DNA of 58,970 bases from Stenotrophomonas nitritireducens (GTDB lineage: Bacteria; Pseudomonadota; Gammaproteobacteria; Xanthomonadales; Xanthomonadaceae). Made by a program: the position numbers and the translations under genes. Shown here piece after piece: positions 46,004 through 54,883 of the stretch (the stretch's first letter is position 1; each line of letters begins with the position of its first letter). The DNA is taken from contig NZ_LDJG01000027.1 of NCBI RefSeq assembly GCF_001431425.1, forward strand, positions 1-58,970. Direction: 5' to 3'. The notes under the pieces were generated by a model, which saw only the letters and a program-made list of their open reading frames with translations, was not told where the DNA came from and did no database searches.

Positions 46004-47419
46004 TTACTCGAACGCGCCGACGCTGTCGTGGCTGAGGTTGTCGAAACGGGTGTATTCGCCGAAGAACTTCAGCTTGCACGAACCGGTCGGACCACCACGG
46101 TGCTTGCCGATGATGATCTCGGCCAGGCCCTTGTCCGGCGAGTTTTCCTTGTTGTAGTACTCGTCGCGGTAGATGAACACGATCATGTCCGCGTCCTGCT
46201 CGATAGCGCCGGATTCGCGCAGGTCGGCCATCACCGGGCGCTTGTCGGTACGCGTTTCCAGCGAGCGGTTGAGCTGGGACAGCGCGATCACCGGCACGTT
46301 CAGCTCCTTGGCCAGGCCCTTGAGCGAACGGCTGATCTCGGAAATCTCGGTGGCGCGGTTCTCGCTGTTGCCCGGCACGCTCATCAGCTGCAGGTAGTCG
46401 ATCACCACCAGGCCAAGGTCGTGCTCGCGCTTGAGCCGGCGGCACTTGGAGCGCAGCACTTCCGGCGACACGCCCGGGGTGTCGTCGATGAAGATCTTGG
46501 TTTCCTTCAGCATGCGGATGGCGCCGGTGACGCGGCTCCAGTCCTCGTCCTCGAGCTGGCCGGTACGCAGGCGCGTGGCGTTGATGCGGCCGTTGGAGGA
46601 GATCAGGCGCATCGCCAGCTGCGAGGCCGACATTTCCATGGAGAACACCGCCACGCCCTTCTTCGACTTGATCGCCGCGTACTCGGCGATGTTCAGCGCG
46701 AAGGTGGTCTTGCCCATCGCCGGGCGCGCGGCCAGGATGATCAGGTCGGTCGGCTGCAGGCCGGCGGTCATCGCGTCGAAATCGTTGTAGCCGGTCGGCA
46801 GTCCGGTGATGTTGCCGCCGTTCTCGAAGCGGTTGCGCAGTTCCTCGAACGCATCCTTCAGCGCGCCGGGCATGGCGACGAAGTCGGTACGCCCGCGCGC
46901 GCCCTGCTCGGCGATGGCGAACACCGATTTCTCCGCCGTCGCCAGCAGTTCGGTGCTGTCGCGGCCCTCGGGCTGGAAACCGTCGTTGACGATGTCGGTA
47001 CCGACCTGGATCAGCTGCCGCAGCACCGCCTTGTCGCGCACGATTTCGGCATAGGCGCCGATGTTGGCCGCCGACGGCGTGGTGCTGGCCAGTTCGATCA
47101 GATAGGCGCCGTCGCCGACCTGTTCCAGCTTGCCCTGCGACTCGAACCATTCGCCCAGGGTCACCGCGTCGAACGGGCGGTCGCGCTCGGACAGCTCGCG
47201 GATGGCGCGGTAGATCAGCTGGTGGTCGCGGCGGTAGAAGTCCTTCTCGGTCAGCGCCTCGTTGACCCGGTCGAAGGCCTCCGGCGCCAGCATCAGGCCG
47301 CCCAGCACCGCCTGTTCGGCCTCGACCGAATGCGGCGGCACGCGCAGGCTGTCGATGCGCTGTTCGCCGCGCTCTGAGCGGTCGTTGCGGTCGGAACGGA
47401 AGCTGGGACGGGCGGACAT
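46004..47419 (-). CDS. dnaB: Replicative DNA helicase
   Basis: Hexameric helicase that unwinds the replication fork and binds DnaG and DnaC-like loaders. The 471-residue product has an N-terminal primase-binding domain (SVEAEQAVLGGLMLAPEAFDRV, residues ~31-130) and a RecA-like ATPase. Walker A is ARPAMGKT (231-238), and VVIDYLQLM (Walker B), ALSQLNRSLETR and IIIGKHRGGPTG follow. The first ~20 residues are polar and basic, as in other Xanthomonadaceae DnaB. It converges with the dipeptidase gene 12 bases away. Two DnaA-box-like sequences lie 60-80 bases upstream. Confidence 0.97.
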   Translation of the reverse strand: MSARPSFRSDRNDRSERGEQRIDSLRVPPHSVEAEQAVLGGLMLAPEAFDRVNEALTEKDFYRRDHQLIYRAIRELSERDRPFDAVTLGEWFESQGKLEQVGDGAYLIELASTTPSAANIGAYAEIVRDKAVLRQLIQVGTDIVNDGFQPEGRDSTELLATAEKSVFAIAEQGARGRTDFVAMPGALKDAFEELRNRFENGGNITGLPTGYNDFDAMTAGLQPTDLIILAARPAMGKTTFALNIAEYAAIKSKKGVAVFSMEMSASQLAMRLISSNGRINATRLRTGQLEDEDWSRVTGAIRMLKETKIFIDDTPGVSPEVLRSKCRRLKREHDLGLVVIDYLQLMSVPGNSENRATEISEISRSLKGLAKELNVPVIALSQLNRSLETRTDKRPVMADLRESGAIEQDADMIVFIYRDEYYNKENSPDKGLAEIIIGKHRGGPTGSCKLKFFGEYTRFDNLSHDSVGAFE

Positions 47420-47477
47420 GGAAACCTGCTACTGCGGAAAAGCCAGGCGCCCATGGTAGGCGGACGCCGGCTCTCGG

Positions 47478-47500
47478 TGTGGGGATAGTTCTGTGGACAA
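47478..47500 (-). promoter_or_regulatory. DnaA-box-like sequences upstream of dnaB
   Basis: TGTGGACAA (47492-47500) differs from the DnaA box complement TGTGGATAA by one base, and TGTGGGGATA (47478-47487) is a looser match 14 bases away. Two sites alone do not make an origin, but could let DnaA influence dnaB expression. Confidence 0.35.
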
Positions 47501-47573
47501 CCTGTCCGCAGCCGGTGAATGTGGCCGCAGGGCCCGCGGCGCAAGGGCCGGGTCCGGAGCCGGCGCGAAATGC

Positions 47574-47595
47574 CCGGCGCCGGCTGCGGCGCCGG
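47574..47595 (-). other. GC-rich inverted repeat downstream of the FMN reductase gene
   Basis: CCGGCGCC (47574-47581) and GGCGCCGG (47588-47595) with a six-base loop, 30 bases after the reductase stop. There is no T-run, so it is at best a weak terminator or mRNA end. Confidence 0.4.
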
Positions 47596-47624
47596 TGGAC
47601 GCGATTATCGCCCGACAGCAGCCT

Positions 47625-48182
47625 TCAGCGCTGCCGGTGCGTCCCGACCCAGTCCAGGAAGCGGTCGACATAACCCTGCAGGAAGCGGCGGGTACCGTCG
47701 TTGGCCACGCTGCCGTCGGCCTCGATCAGCCCTTCCTTGTACTGCAGGAAGGCCTCGGGCTGGGCCATCACCGACAGGTTCACGAACACCAGTACGTTGC
47801 GCAGGTGCTGCTGGGCCATCGCCGTGCCGGCCGCGCCGGGCGAGGTGCCGATCACCGCGGCAGGCTTGCCGTCGAAGGCGCCATCGCCATAGGGGCGCGA
47901 GGCGGTGTCGATGGCATTCTTGAGCACGCCGGGGATGGACCGGTTGTATTCGGCGGTGACGAACAGCACCGCGTCGGCCTGGCGGATCTCGTTCTTCAGG
48001 CGCGTGCCCTGCGCCGGGAAGTCGCTGTCGCGGTCCTGGTTGTAGAGCGGGATGTCGTCGATGCGCAGGTAGTCGAACCGCGCGCGCTCGCCGGCCAGCT
48101 TCTCCAGGGCCAGCGCCAGCCGGCGGTTGTGCGACTCCTTGCGCAGACTGCCGACGAACACGGCGATGCGATACGGTTCCAT
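47625..48182 (-). CDS. NADPH-dependent FMN reductase family protein
   Basis: A 185-residue flavodoxin-like protein of the SsuE/chromate-reductase (ChrR/YieF) family. It opens RIAVFVGSLRKESHNRRLALALEKL, where the GSLRKxSxN loop binds the FMN phosphate, and has FVTAEYNRSIPGVLKNAIDTASRP and AAVIGTSPGAAGTAMAQQHLRNVL, the typical flavin and dimer motifs. Members reduce quinones, azo dyes or chromate with NAD(P)H. The true substrate is usually a quinone. It stands alone between dnaB (upstream DNA shared in part) and the asparagine synthetase gene, both on the same strand. Confidence 0.9.
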   Translation of the reverse strand: MEPYRIAVFVGSLRKESHNRRLALALEKLAGERARFDYLRIDDIPLYNQDRDSDFPAQGTRLKNEIRQADAVLFVTAEYNRSIPGVLKNAIDTASRPYGDGAFDGKPAAVIGTSPGAAGTAMAQQHLRNVLVFVNLSVMAQPEAFLQYKEGLIEADGSVANDGTRRFLQGYVDRFLDWVGTHRQR

Positions 48183-48255
48183 GGCGACCTCGCTGGGGAT
48201 GGGTCCGGCTACGCTAGCCGGGCGCGCCTTCGCGGCCGGTGAAGGCCATGCGCCG

Positions 48256-50199
48256 TCAGCCGGCGCGGACCTGCGCCCGCTGCGCCTGCCAGTGCGCCTG
48301 CCAGGCCTGGAACATCAGCACGTTCCACAGGTGGGTGTGCCACTTGCGCTCGCCCCGGCCGAAGCGCTGCCACAGCGCCGAGACCGCGGCCTCCTCGAAC
48401 ACGCCGTCCTGGCGCAGCCGCCGCGGATCGAGCAGGTCGCCGGCCCAGTCCCGCAGGTCGCCGCGCAGCCACTGCGTCACCGGCGCGCCGAAGCCGCGCT
48501 TGCCGCGGAACACCATCGCATCGGGCAGGTAGCGCCGCAGCACCTGCTTGGGCAGGTACTTGCTGGTGCCCTCGCGCAGCTTCAGGCCCAGCGGCAGCGA
48601 CCAGGCGAACTCGGCCACGTTCCAGTCCAGCAGCGGCGCGCGCGCCTCCAGGCTGGCCGCCATGCTGGTGCGGTCGACCTTGCACAGCAGGTCGTCGGCC
48701 AGGTAGGTGGTGAAGTCGGCCAGCATCATCGCGTCGGCCGGGCTGCCCTGCCCCTGCAGCGGGTCGGGCTGGCTGTAGAAGGTGGCCGGCTCGCGTGCGC
48801 CGCGTATCGCCGCGGCCGGGTCGCGCCAGCGCGAGATGCGGTTGCGGTAGACATCGCCGATGCCGCTGGCACCGGTCTCGGCCAGCAGCGCGGCCAGGCC
48901 GCCGGCACGCGAAGCCTCGCCCTGGGCGCGGGCATGACGGCCCAGCCAGCGCCGCAGCGGCGCCGGCACGCGCTGCAGCGCGCGCCAGTTGCGCAACGCG
49001 CGCTGGTAACGGGTATAGCCGAAGAACAGTTCATCGCCGCCATCACCGGACAGGGCCACGGTGACGCCGCCCCGCGCCAGCCGCGCGACCAGCGCGGTGG
49101 GGACCTGCGAAGCATCGGCGAAGGGTTCATCGAACATCGCCGGCAGCTGCGGTACCACCGCCAAGGCGTCGGCGCCGCTGACGTACAGCTCGGTGTGGTC
49201 GCAGCCCAGATGGTGGGCCACCTCTTTCGCCAGCGGCGCCTCGTCATGGTCCGAGTCCTCGAAGCCGATGCTGAAGCTGTGCACCGGCTGCGCGCTCTGC
49301 GCCTGCATCATCGAGGCGACGATGGCCGAATCGGTGCCGCCGGACAGGAATACGCCCACCGGCACGTCGGCCACCATGCGCAGCGCCACGGCGTGGCGCA
49401 GCTGCCGGTCCAGCGCATCGGTGGCCTCGGCTTCGCTGCCGGCGAACGGCGCGGCCAGGCAGGCGGTCATGCGCTCGCGTGCGTCCCAGTACGCCACCTG
49501 CGCCTGCCCGGGGCGATGCGCGGCCGCACCGGCTGCCACCTGCGCCGCATCCAGGTGCAGCACGCGGCCCGGCATCAGCTTGAAGGCGCCCTCGTGGATG
49601 CAGTGCGGCGCCGGAATGTAGTCCAGCCGCAGCAGCAGGGCCAGCGCGTCGCGGTCGATGCCGTTGTCGAACGCGGGATGGCGCCACAGCGCCTTCAGCT
49701 CGGAGCCGAACACCAGCGTGTCGCCGGCCCAGCCGTAGTACAGCGGCTTCTTGCCGACGCGGTCGCGGGCCAGCGACAGGCGCTGTTCGCGGCGGTCCCA
49801 CAGGGCGATGGCGAACATGCCGTTGCAGCGCCGCAGCGCCGCCTCCAGCCCCCACTGCACGACCGCCGCCAGCAGCACCTCGGTATCGGAATGGCCGCGG
49901 AAGCCATGGCCGAGCGGTTCCAGCTCGGCGCGCAGTTCGGCGAAGTTGTAGATCTCGCCGTTGTAGGCCAGCCAGTAGCGGCCGTCGCTGGAGGCCATGG
50001 GCTGGTGGCCCAGCGGCGACAGGTCCAGGATGCTCAGCCGCCGGTGCGCCAGCGCCACGCCGGCGGCGGCATCCACCCACACACCGCGGTCATCCGGGCC
50101 GCGATGGGCCAGCGCATCGCCCATCGCGCCGGCCAGCGCCACCAGTTCCGCTTCCTGCAACCGCGCCTGCGATTGCAGGATTCCCGCCAGTCCACACAT
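48256..50199 (-). CDS. asnB: Glutamine-hydrolysing asparagine synthetase (AsnB family, long form)
   Basis: The 647-residue product has the N-terminal glutaminase with catalytic Cys2 (MCGLAGIL), RRLSILDLSPLGHQPM and YNGEIYNFAELR. The C-terminal synthetase has PP-loop SGGTDS (286-291), SIGFEDSDHDE and LSGDGGDELFFGYTRYQ. This ~640-residue type is more common in polysaccharide, siderophore or other secondary clusters than the 554-residue housekeeping E. coli AsnB. It may amidate something other than aspartate. It starts eight bases after the stop of a fused E1 thiamine enzyme and so shares its transcript, an unusual partnership. Confidence 0.88.
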   Translation of the reverse strand: MCGLAGILQSQARLQEAELVALAGAMGDALAHRGPDDRGVWVDAAAGVALAHRRLSILDLSPLGHQPMASSDGRYWLAYNGEIYNFAELRAELEPLGHGFRGHSDTEVLLAAVVQWGLEAALRRCNGMFAIALWDRREQRLSLARDRVGKKPLYYGWAGDTLVFGSELKALWRHPAFDNGIDRDALALLLRLDYIPAPHCIHEGAFKLMPGRVLHLDAAQVAAGAAAHRPGQAQVAYWDARERMTACLAAPFAGSEAEATDALDRQLRHAVALRMVADVPVGVFLSGGTDSAIVASMMQAQSAQPVHSFSIGFEDSDHDEAPLAKEVAHHLGCDHTELYVSGADALAVVPQLPAMFDEPFADASQVPTALVARLARGGVTVALSGDGGDELFFGYTRYQRALRNWRALQRVPAPLRRWLGRHARAQGEASRAGGLAALLAETGASGIGDVYRNRISRWRDPAAAIRGAREPATFYSQPDPLQGQGSPADAMMLADFTTYLADDLLCKVDRTSMAASLEARAPLLDWNVAEFAWSLPLGLKLREGTSKYLPKQVLRRYLPDAMVFRGKRGFGAPVTQWLRGDLRDWAGDLLDPRRLRQDGVFEEAAVSALWQRFGRGERKWHTHLWNVLMFQAWQAHWQAQRAQVRAG

Positions 50200-50207
50200 A
50201 CCGATCG

Positions 50208-52484
50208 TTATCCACGCGCCAGCTCGGCTGCGGCGCTCACCACGTCATTGTCGCCCGGAAGCACCAGCAATGCGGCACCGGCCAGCGGCGTGTAGGTGTC
50301 CGCGCCGGTCACCCGGCGCAGCGGCACCGCGCCGAAGCCGGCCTCGGCCAGCGCGGTGATCACGCCCTCGCCCACGCCGGCGCTGTGCCGGCCCTCGTCG
50401 AGCACGATGATGCGCCTGGCGCCGCGGGCCTGCCCGGCGATGTAGGCCGCGTTGAGCGGCACCAGCCAGCGCAGGTCCACCAGCCGCACCTTCCAGCCCT
50501 GCGCCGCCTCGATGGCCCTGGCCGCGCGCAGGCCCATCGGCACGCCATTGCCGTAGGTGAAGATCACCAGGTCGTCGTTGCCTTCGCCATAGACGCGGCC
50601 CTGGCCCAGCTCCAGCGCCTGCTCCGGCGCCGGGTACGGGAACAGCCACTGGCCGTCGCCGGCCTCGTGCAGGTCCTTGGTCATGTACAGCGCGATCGGC
50701 TCCAGGAACACGCATACGCGCCCGTCCACCTTCGACAGCGCCGCCAGCGTGCGCAGCATCATCGCCGCGTCGTCGCCGCGCGACGGGCAGCCGACCACCA
50801 GCCCGGGGATGTCGCGGATGGCGGCGATCGAGTTGTCGTTGTGGAAATGGCCGCCGAAGCCCTTCTGGTAGCCCAGCCCGGCGATGCGGATCAGCATCGG
50901 GTTGCGGTACTGGTCGTTGGAGAAGAACTGCAGCGAGCAGGCCTCGCCGCGCACCTGGTCGATGGCGTTGTGCAGGTAGGCCAGGTACTGGATCTCCGGG
51001 ATCGGCAGCATGCCCATGTTGGCGAAGCCCTGGGCCATGCCCAGGATCATGGTCTCGTCCAGCAGGGTGTTGAACACGCGGCGCGGGCCGAACGCCTTGT
51101 GCAGGCCCTTGGTCACCGTATAGACGCCGCCCTTCTGCGCCACGTCCTCGCCGAACAGCAGGGTGTCCGGGTATTTGCAGAACAGCTCGTGCAGGCCCTG
51201 GTTGATCTGGATGGCCAGGTGCCGCGGCGGCAGGTTCTCCGGCAGCGCCGCCTCGCTGCCGAACACGTCCAGACGGCGTTGCCCGTAGTCGGCACGGGTC
51301 GCCTCGGCGCGCACCTTGTCCGGGGTGTACGGCGCCAGCGGCGCCATCACGTCCTTCAAAGCCGTCAGGCGCGGACGCTTGTCCGCGTCCTCGGCGGCTT
51401 CGAAGCAGCGCGCGCGGGTGCTTTCGTACAGGGCCAGCACCTCCCCGGCGCTCATCAGCCCGGACTCGACCGCGATCTGCGCCGACCTCAACAGCGGGTC
51501 GCCCGCCTCCACCGCGCACAGTTCCTCCAGCGCGCGCCACTCGATCTCGAAGTCGGTGCCGGCGTGGCCCATGATGCGGGTGGTGCGCAGGTGCAGGAAG
51601 GTCGGGCGGCGCGTGCGGCGGCAGTGCTCGACCGCGCGCTCCACGTCGGCGTAGCCGGCGGCCAGGTCCAGGCCGTCGGCGAAGAAGTAGTCCAGGTCCG
51701 GGCGGTTGCGGAAGCTCTCGGCGATCCAGCCGCCGGGCGTCTTCACCGAGATGCCGATGCCGTTGTCCTCGCACACGTACAGCACCGGCGCCGGCAGCTT
51801 CTGGTAGGCCGTCCACGAGGCGGCGTTGAACGCGGTCTGCGCGGTGGCATGGTTGGCCGAGGCGTCGCCGAAGGAGCAGATGGCGATGCTGTCCTCGGGC
51901 ACCGGCAGGGACAGGCCGAGCCGCTTGCCGGCCTCGATGGCGATCGCCGTGCCCAGGGCCTTGGGCAGGTGCGAGGCGATGGTCGAGGTCTGCGGCAGCA
52001 CCCACAAGGGCTTGCTGCCCCACACCTTGTGGCGGCCGCCGCTGGCCGGATCCTCCGCGCTGGCGGCGAAGCTCAGCGCCGAATCCATGATCGGGTCCAT
52101 TCCCGGCAGCTTGCGGAAGCGCTCGGCCATGAAGCCGCCGGAGCGGTAGTGCAGGAACGCCGGATCGGTATGGCGGGCGGCGCGCGCCACCATCGCATTG
52201 CCCTCGTGCCCGGACGAGCCGATGGTGTAGAAGACCTTGTTCTGCACGCGCAGCACGCGCGCCATCAGGTCCAGGTGACGGCTGACCAGCTGCGATTCAA
52301 ACAGTTCGCGGAATCCCTGCGCGTCCAGCCCGCTGCCCGGGAGCACCGGGGCCGCCTCCTGCGGCGCGCCGGCCGGCCCCTGCCCCAGCCCCTTCACGAA
52401 TTCGATGAAATTGGTATCGCAGATCTCGGCGCGGTTCAGGCCCTTCATGCGGGCCGGGATGGGGTTGGGTACACGGGCGAACAT
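50208..52484 (-). CDS. Fused E1 alpha-beta 2-oxo acid dehydrogenase-type thiamine enzyme
   Basis: A 758-residue protein (started at MFARVPNPIP; a GTG 15 bases upstream is possible) that joins the E1-alpha and E1-beta parts of branched-chain 2-oxo acid or acetoin dehydrogenase. The alpha half has FYTIGSSGHEGNAMVARA and a thiamine-diphosphate motif GDASANHATAQTAFNAASW ending in EDNG (206-241), with Ala instead of the usual Gly after GD. The beta half (from ~430) has LLFGEDVAQKGGVYTVTKGL and the C-terminal transketolase-C fold (IVLDEGRHSAGVGEGVI). Fusions are known, but no E2 or E3 gene is near. The 2-oxo acid substrate is unknown. Confidence 0.88.
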   Translation of the reverse strand: MFARVPNPIPARMKGLNRAEICDTNFIEFVKGLGQGPAGAPQEAAPVLPGSGLDAQGFRELFESQLVSRHLDLMARVLRVQNKVFYTIGSSGHEGNAMVARAARHTDPAFLHYRSGGFMAERFRKLPGMDPIMDSALSFAASAEDPASGGRHKVWGSKPLWVLPQTSTIASHLPKALGTAIAIEAGKRLGLSLPVPEDSIAICSFGDASANHATAQTAFNAASWTAYQKLPAPVLYVCEDNGIGISVKTPGGWIAESFRNRPDLDYFFADGLDLAAGYADVERAVEHCRRTRRPTFLHLRTTRIMGHAGTDFEIEWRALEELCAVEAGDPLLRSAQIAVESGLMSAGEVLALYESTRARCFEAAEDADKRPRLTALKDVMAPLAPYTPDKVRAEATRADYGQRRLDVFGSEAALPENLPPRHLAIQINQGLHELFCKYPDTLLFGEDVAQKGGVYTVTKGLHKAFGPRRVFNTLLDETMILGMAQGFANMGMLPIPEIQYLAYLHNAIDQVRGEACSLQFFSNDQYRNPMLIRIAGLGYQKGFGGHFHNDNSIAAIRDIPGLVVGCPSRGDDAAMMLRTLAALSKVDGRVCVFLEPIALYMTKDLHEAGDGQWLFPYPAPEQALELGQGRVYGEGNDDLVIFTYGNGVPMGLRAARAIEAAQGWKVRLVDLRWLVPLNAAYIAGQARGARRIIVLDEGRHSAGVGEGVITALAEAGFGAVPLRRVTGADTYTPLAGAALLVLPGDNDVVSAAAELARG

Positions 52485-52526
52485 CAGGCGGGACTCCACG
52501 GTGCAGGCAGGTTGGGAAAAAACGGA

Positions 52527-53165
52527 TCAGGGTGACGCGGCGAAGTTGCGCAGCACCTCTGGTGGCGGATCGGGCATGGCCACGAAGCCGGGCCGGGCGC
52601 GCAGCGCCTGCAGCCAGCGGCCGATGGCCGGATAGGAAGACAGTTCGATGCCGCCATCGGCGGCGACCGCGGTATAGGCGTACAGCGCGATGTCGGCAAT
52701 GCCGTAGCCCGGCCCGGTGAACCAGTCGTGCGTGGACAGGTGGCGCTCCATCACCGCCAGCGCCGCGTGTCCGCGCTCGCGCAGCCGCGGCAGCTCCTGT
52801 CGCCGCGGCGAATCCGGCGGCGTCCAGCCGCTGATGAAACGCGCCACCGCGATGTACGGCTCATGGCTGTACTGCTCGAAGAACATCCACGACAGCGCCT
52901 GCGCGCGCTGCCAGCCGTCGGCCGGCAGGAACGGCGTGCCCTCGGCCAGCCAGAACAGGATCGCGTTGGATTCGGCGAGCACGCGCCCGTCGTCGCGTTC
53001 GACCAGCGGCACCTTGCCGTTCGGGTTGAGCGCGAGGAAGGCCGGTGTGCGGGTCTGGCCACCGGCGCTGTCCACCTCGATCCAGCGGTAACGCGTGCCC
53101 AGCTGCTCCAGCAACAAACGGACCTTGTGGCAGTTGCCCGAAGTGGACATGCCATACACCGTCAA
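52527..53165 (-). CDS. Glutathione S-transferase family protein
   Basis: A 212-residue GST. The N-terminal thioredoxin fold begins TVYGMSTSGNCHKVRLLLEQLG and includes NPNGKVPLVERDDGRVLAESNAI, the cis-Pro and glutathione-binding ES motif. The helical domain contains HLSTHDWFTGPGYGIADIALYAY. The first beta strand (TVYGMS) is encoded upstream of the only ATG (53150), so a TTG at 53165 (or GTG at 53159) is the likelier start. A 42-base gap precedes the E1-fusion gene on the other side. Substrate is unknown. The 235 bases upstream hold no gene. Confidence 0.85.
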   Translation of the reverse strand: MTVYGMSTSGNCHKVRLLLEQLGTRYRWIEVDSAGGQTRTPAFLALNPNGKVPLVERDDGRVLAESNAILFWLAEGTPFLPADGWQRAQALSWMFFEQYSHEPYIAVARFISGWTPPDSPRRQELPRLRERGHAALAVMERHLSTHDWFTGPGYGIADIALYAYTAVAADGGIELSSYPAIGRWLQALRARPGFVAMPDPPPEVLRNFAASP

Positions 53166-53400
53166 CGCAGCACCTGGATTGCTCAACGACACGCTTCCCC
53201 ACGCCGCCGGAGGGCGCGCGATCCGACCATATGACCGGAACCGGGGGCATTTGGTAAAGCTGCGACCGCAGCAAAACAAACGCTGGAAGGCACCCTGTGA
53301 CGCGAGGCGCCCGCGCTGGCGGGAGCGCCGGCCGGCATCGACCATCATGCCGGATGCGCAAGCCGCTCCACGCTTCGATGGATGCGCCTGAAACGATGCC

Positions 53401-53937
53401 TCAGCGTCGGGCCATCCACGCCTGCCGCGACTGTCCCCATACCTCGACGTCGACTTCGTGCGGCGGCGGCAGGCGCGTCGTGCGCAGCACCTGCGAACCG
53501 AGCTTGCGCGCGACCGCCTGCGAGTTGACGTTGCCCGGCGCGATGGTGTGGATCACGTCTTCCCAGCCCAGCGCATCGAAGGCCCAGTCGATGGCCGCGC
53601 GCGCGGCTTCGGGCGCATAGCCGCGTCCCCAGCTTGCCGACGCGATGCTCCAGCCGACCTCCGGCCCCGGCCAACCGTGCGGCTGCCATGGCCCGACCCG
53701 GCCCACCCAGCGCCCACTGTCCTTCTCGATCACCGAGAACATCGAGTACCCCAGCAGCTGCCAGCTGCCGGTCAGCGTGGCCAGGCTGCGCCAGGCCACC
53801 GACGGTGCCTGCACGCCCCCCAGGTGCTCCATCGCCAGTGGATCGGCGCAGAACGCGGCGAAGGCATCGAAATCCTCCGCCGACGTCGGCCGCAGCAGCA
53901 GCCGTTCGGTCTCCACCCGCAGGTCGAAAATGCTCAT
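53401..53937 (-). CDS. GNAT acetyltransferase, RimJ/RimL-like
   Basis: A 178-residue acetyltransferase of the RimJ/RimL branch: RVETERLLLRPTSAEDFDAFAAFCADP at the start, GRVGPWQPHGWPGPEVGWSIASASWGRGYAPEAARAAIDWAF (the acetyl-CoA loop is WGRGYAPEA) and IAPGNVNSQAVARKLGSQVL. Members acetylate ribosomal N-termini or small molecules. The target here is unknown. It is preceded by the EcsC-type gene on the same strand with an 86-base gap. The start was set at MSIFDLRVETERL because it gives the standard length. Confidence 0.85.
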   Translation of the reverse strand: MSIFDLRVETERLLLRPTSAEDFDAFAAFCADPLAMEHLGGVQAPSVAWRSLATLTGSWQLLGYSMFSVIEKDSGRWVGRVGPWQPHGWPGPEVGWSIASASWGRGYAPEAARAAIDWAFDALGWEDVIHTIAPGNVNSQAVARKLGSQVLRTTRLPPPHEVDVEVWGQSRQAWMARR

Positions 53938-54023
53938 CGCGCATCCACTCCGTGTTCCGGCCCATGGATCGCCGGAGCCAGGACGGCCACTCCCCGGCAT
54001 CCGCATCCGGCCACTGCCGGCAT

Positions 54024-54878
54024 TCAGGCACGCATGCGCCCGCTGATGGCGCCATAAGCCAGGCGCACGGTCTCGAAGCCATGCTTGTGTTCCAGGCGGC
54101 GCACGATGAAATGCCCGCGCGCCATGTCCTGGTAGTAACCGGTGAACATGGTGTTCAAGGTGGCGCCGGCCACCGCGCCGATCACCGGCACGGCCTGGGC
54201 CGCGAACTTCTCCGACACCACCACGCCGAAGCGGGCGGCAACCTTCTCCACGATCCGCGCCAGCCACTTGCCGGCCTCTTTCGGCCCCAGGCCCAGCACC
54301 AGGCCATGGCTGCCGCTGAGCGTGGTGCCGGCCAGTTCCGCCGACAGATGCCGCATCAGCTCGGTGGTGAAGCCGCGCGCCAGGTAGTAGCCGGTCTCGC
54401 TGGCGTCGTCGCCGCTCGAATTGCCGCCCAGCGCGAACACCTCCAGGCAGGCCTGGCGGGTGGCGAAGTCGTCCAGGTCGAAACCTTCGCTGCGGGCGAT
54501 GTCGGCCACCGCGCGCATGATGATGGTCGTGGACAGCGGCAGTTCGATCGCCAGCGCCGGCAATCCGCCGGCGCCGCCCAGTGCCCCGGAGGCGGCGGCG
54601 GCCAGCCTGTGCAGGCGCGGCGAGGCCGGCTTGCCGGGCTGCTTCCTGTCCATGCTCCACAACGCGGCTTGCGCGGCCTTGTAGAGCGCGGCCTCGGTCG
54701 CGCCCTGGATGCGCCTGGAGATGCCGGCGGGCAGCTTGCGCACAGCGAACTCCAGCGGCGAGCCGACCAGGTTGGCCATGCGCGCGCTGAGCGTCGGCGC
54801 TTCCAGCAGCGCCACCGCGCGCCGCAGGTCGGCCATGTCCTGCGGGCAATCGGCCAGCGTCGGCGCCAGCTCTCCCAT
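54024..54878 (-). CDS. EcsC-family protein
   Basis: A 284-residue protein related to Bacillus EcsC, a protein of uncertain function first named from an ABC-transporter operon. Family features are PLEFAVRKLPAGISRRIQGATEAAL, LPALAIELPLSTTIIMRAVADIARSEGFD and FAAQAVPVIGAVAGATLNTMFTGYYQDMARGHFIVRRLE. It has two weakly hydrophobic Gly/Ala-rich segments rather than clear membrane helices. It lies five bases after orn on the same strand, so the two are co-transcribed. No ABC transporter is nearby, and its job here is unknown. Confidence 0.82.
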   Translation of the reverse strand: MGELAPTLADCPQDMADLRRAVALLEAPTLSARMANLVGSPLEFAVRKLPAGISRRIQGATEAALYKAAQAALWSMDRKQPGKPASPRLHRLAAAASGALGGAGGLPALAIELPLSTTIIMRAVADIARSEGFDLDDFATRQACLEVFALGGNSSGDDASETGYYLARGFTTELMRHLSAELAGTTLSGSHGLVLGLGPKEAGKWLARIVEKVAARFGVVVSEKFAAQAVPVIGAVAGATLNTMFTGYYQDMARGHFIVRRLEHKHGFETVRLAYGAISGRMRA

Positions 54879-54883
54879 CGCGC

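Noticed and set aside
47420..47624. Replication origin near dnaB
   Set aside because: Only two imperfect DnaA-like boxes, no AT-rich unwinding region, and no dnaA, dnaN or gidA nearby.
53166..53400. Hidden gene upstream of the GST gene
   Set aside because: No frame with a ribosome-binding site or homology. The interval probably holds only the GST promoter and the downstream end of the GNAT gene region.
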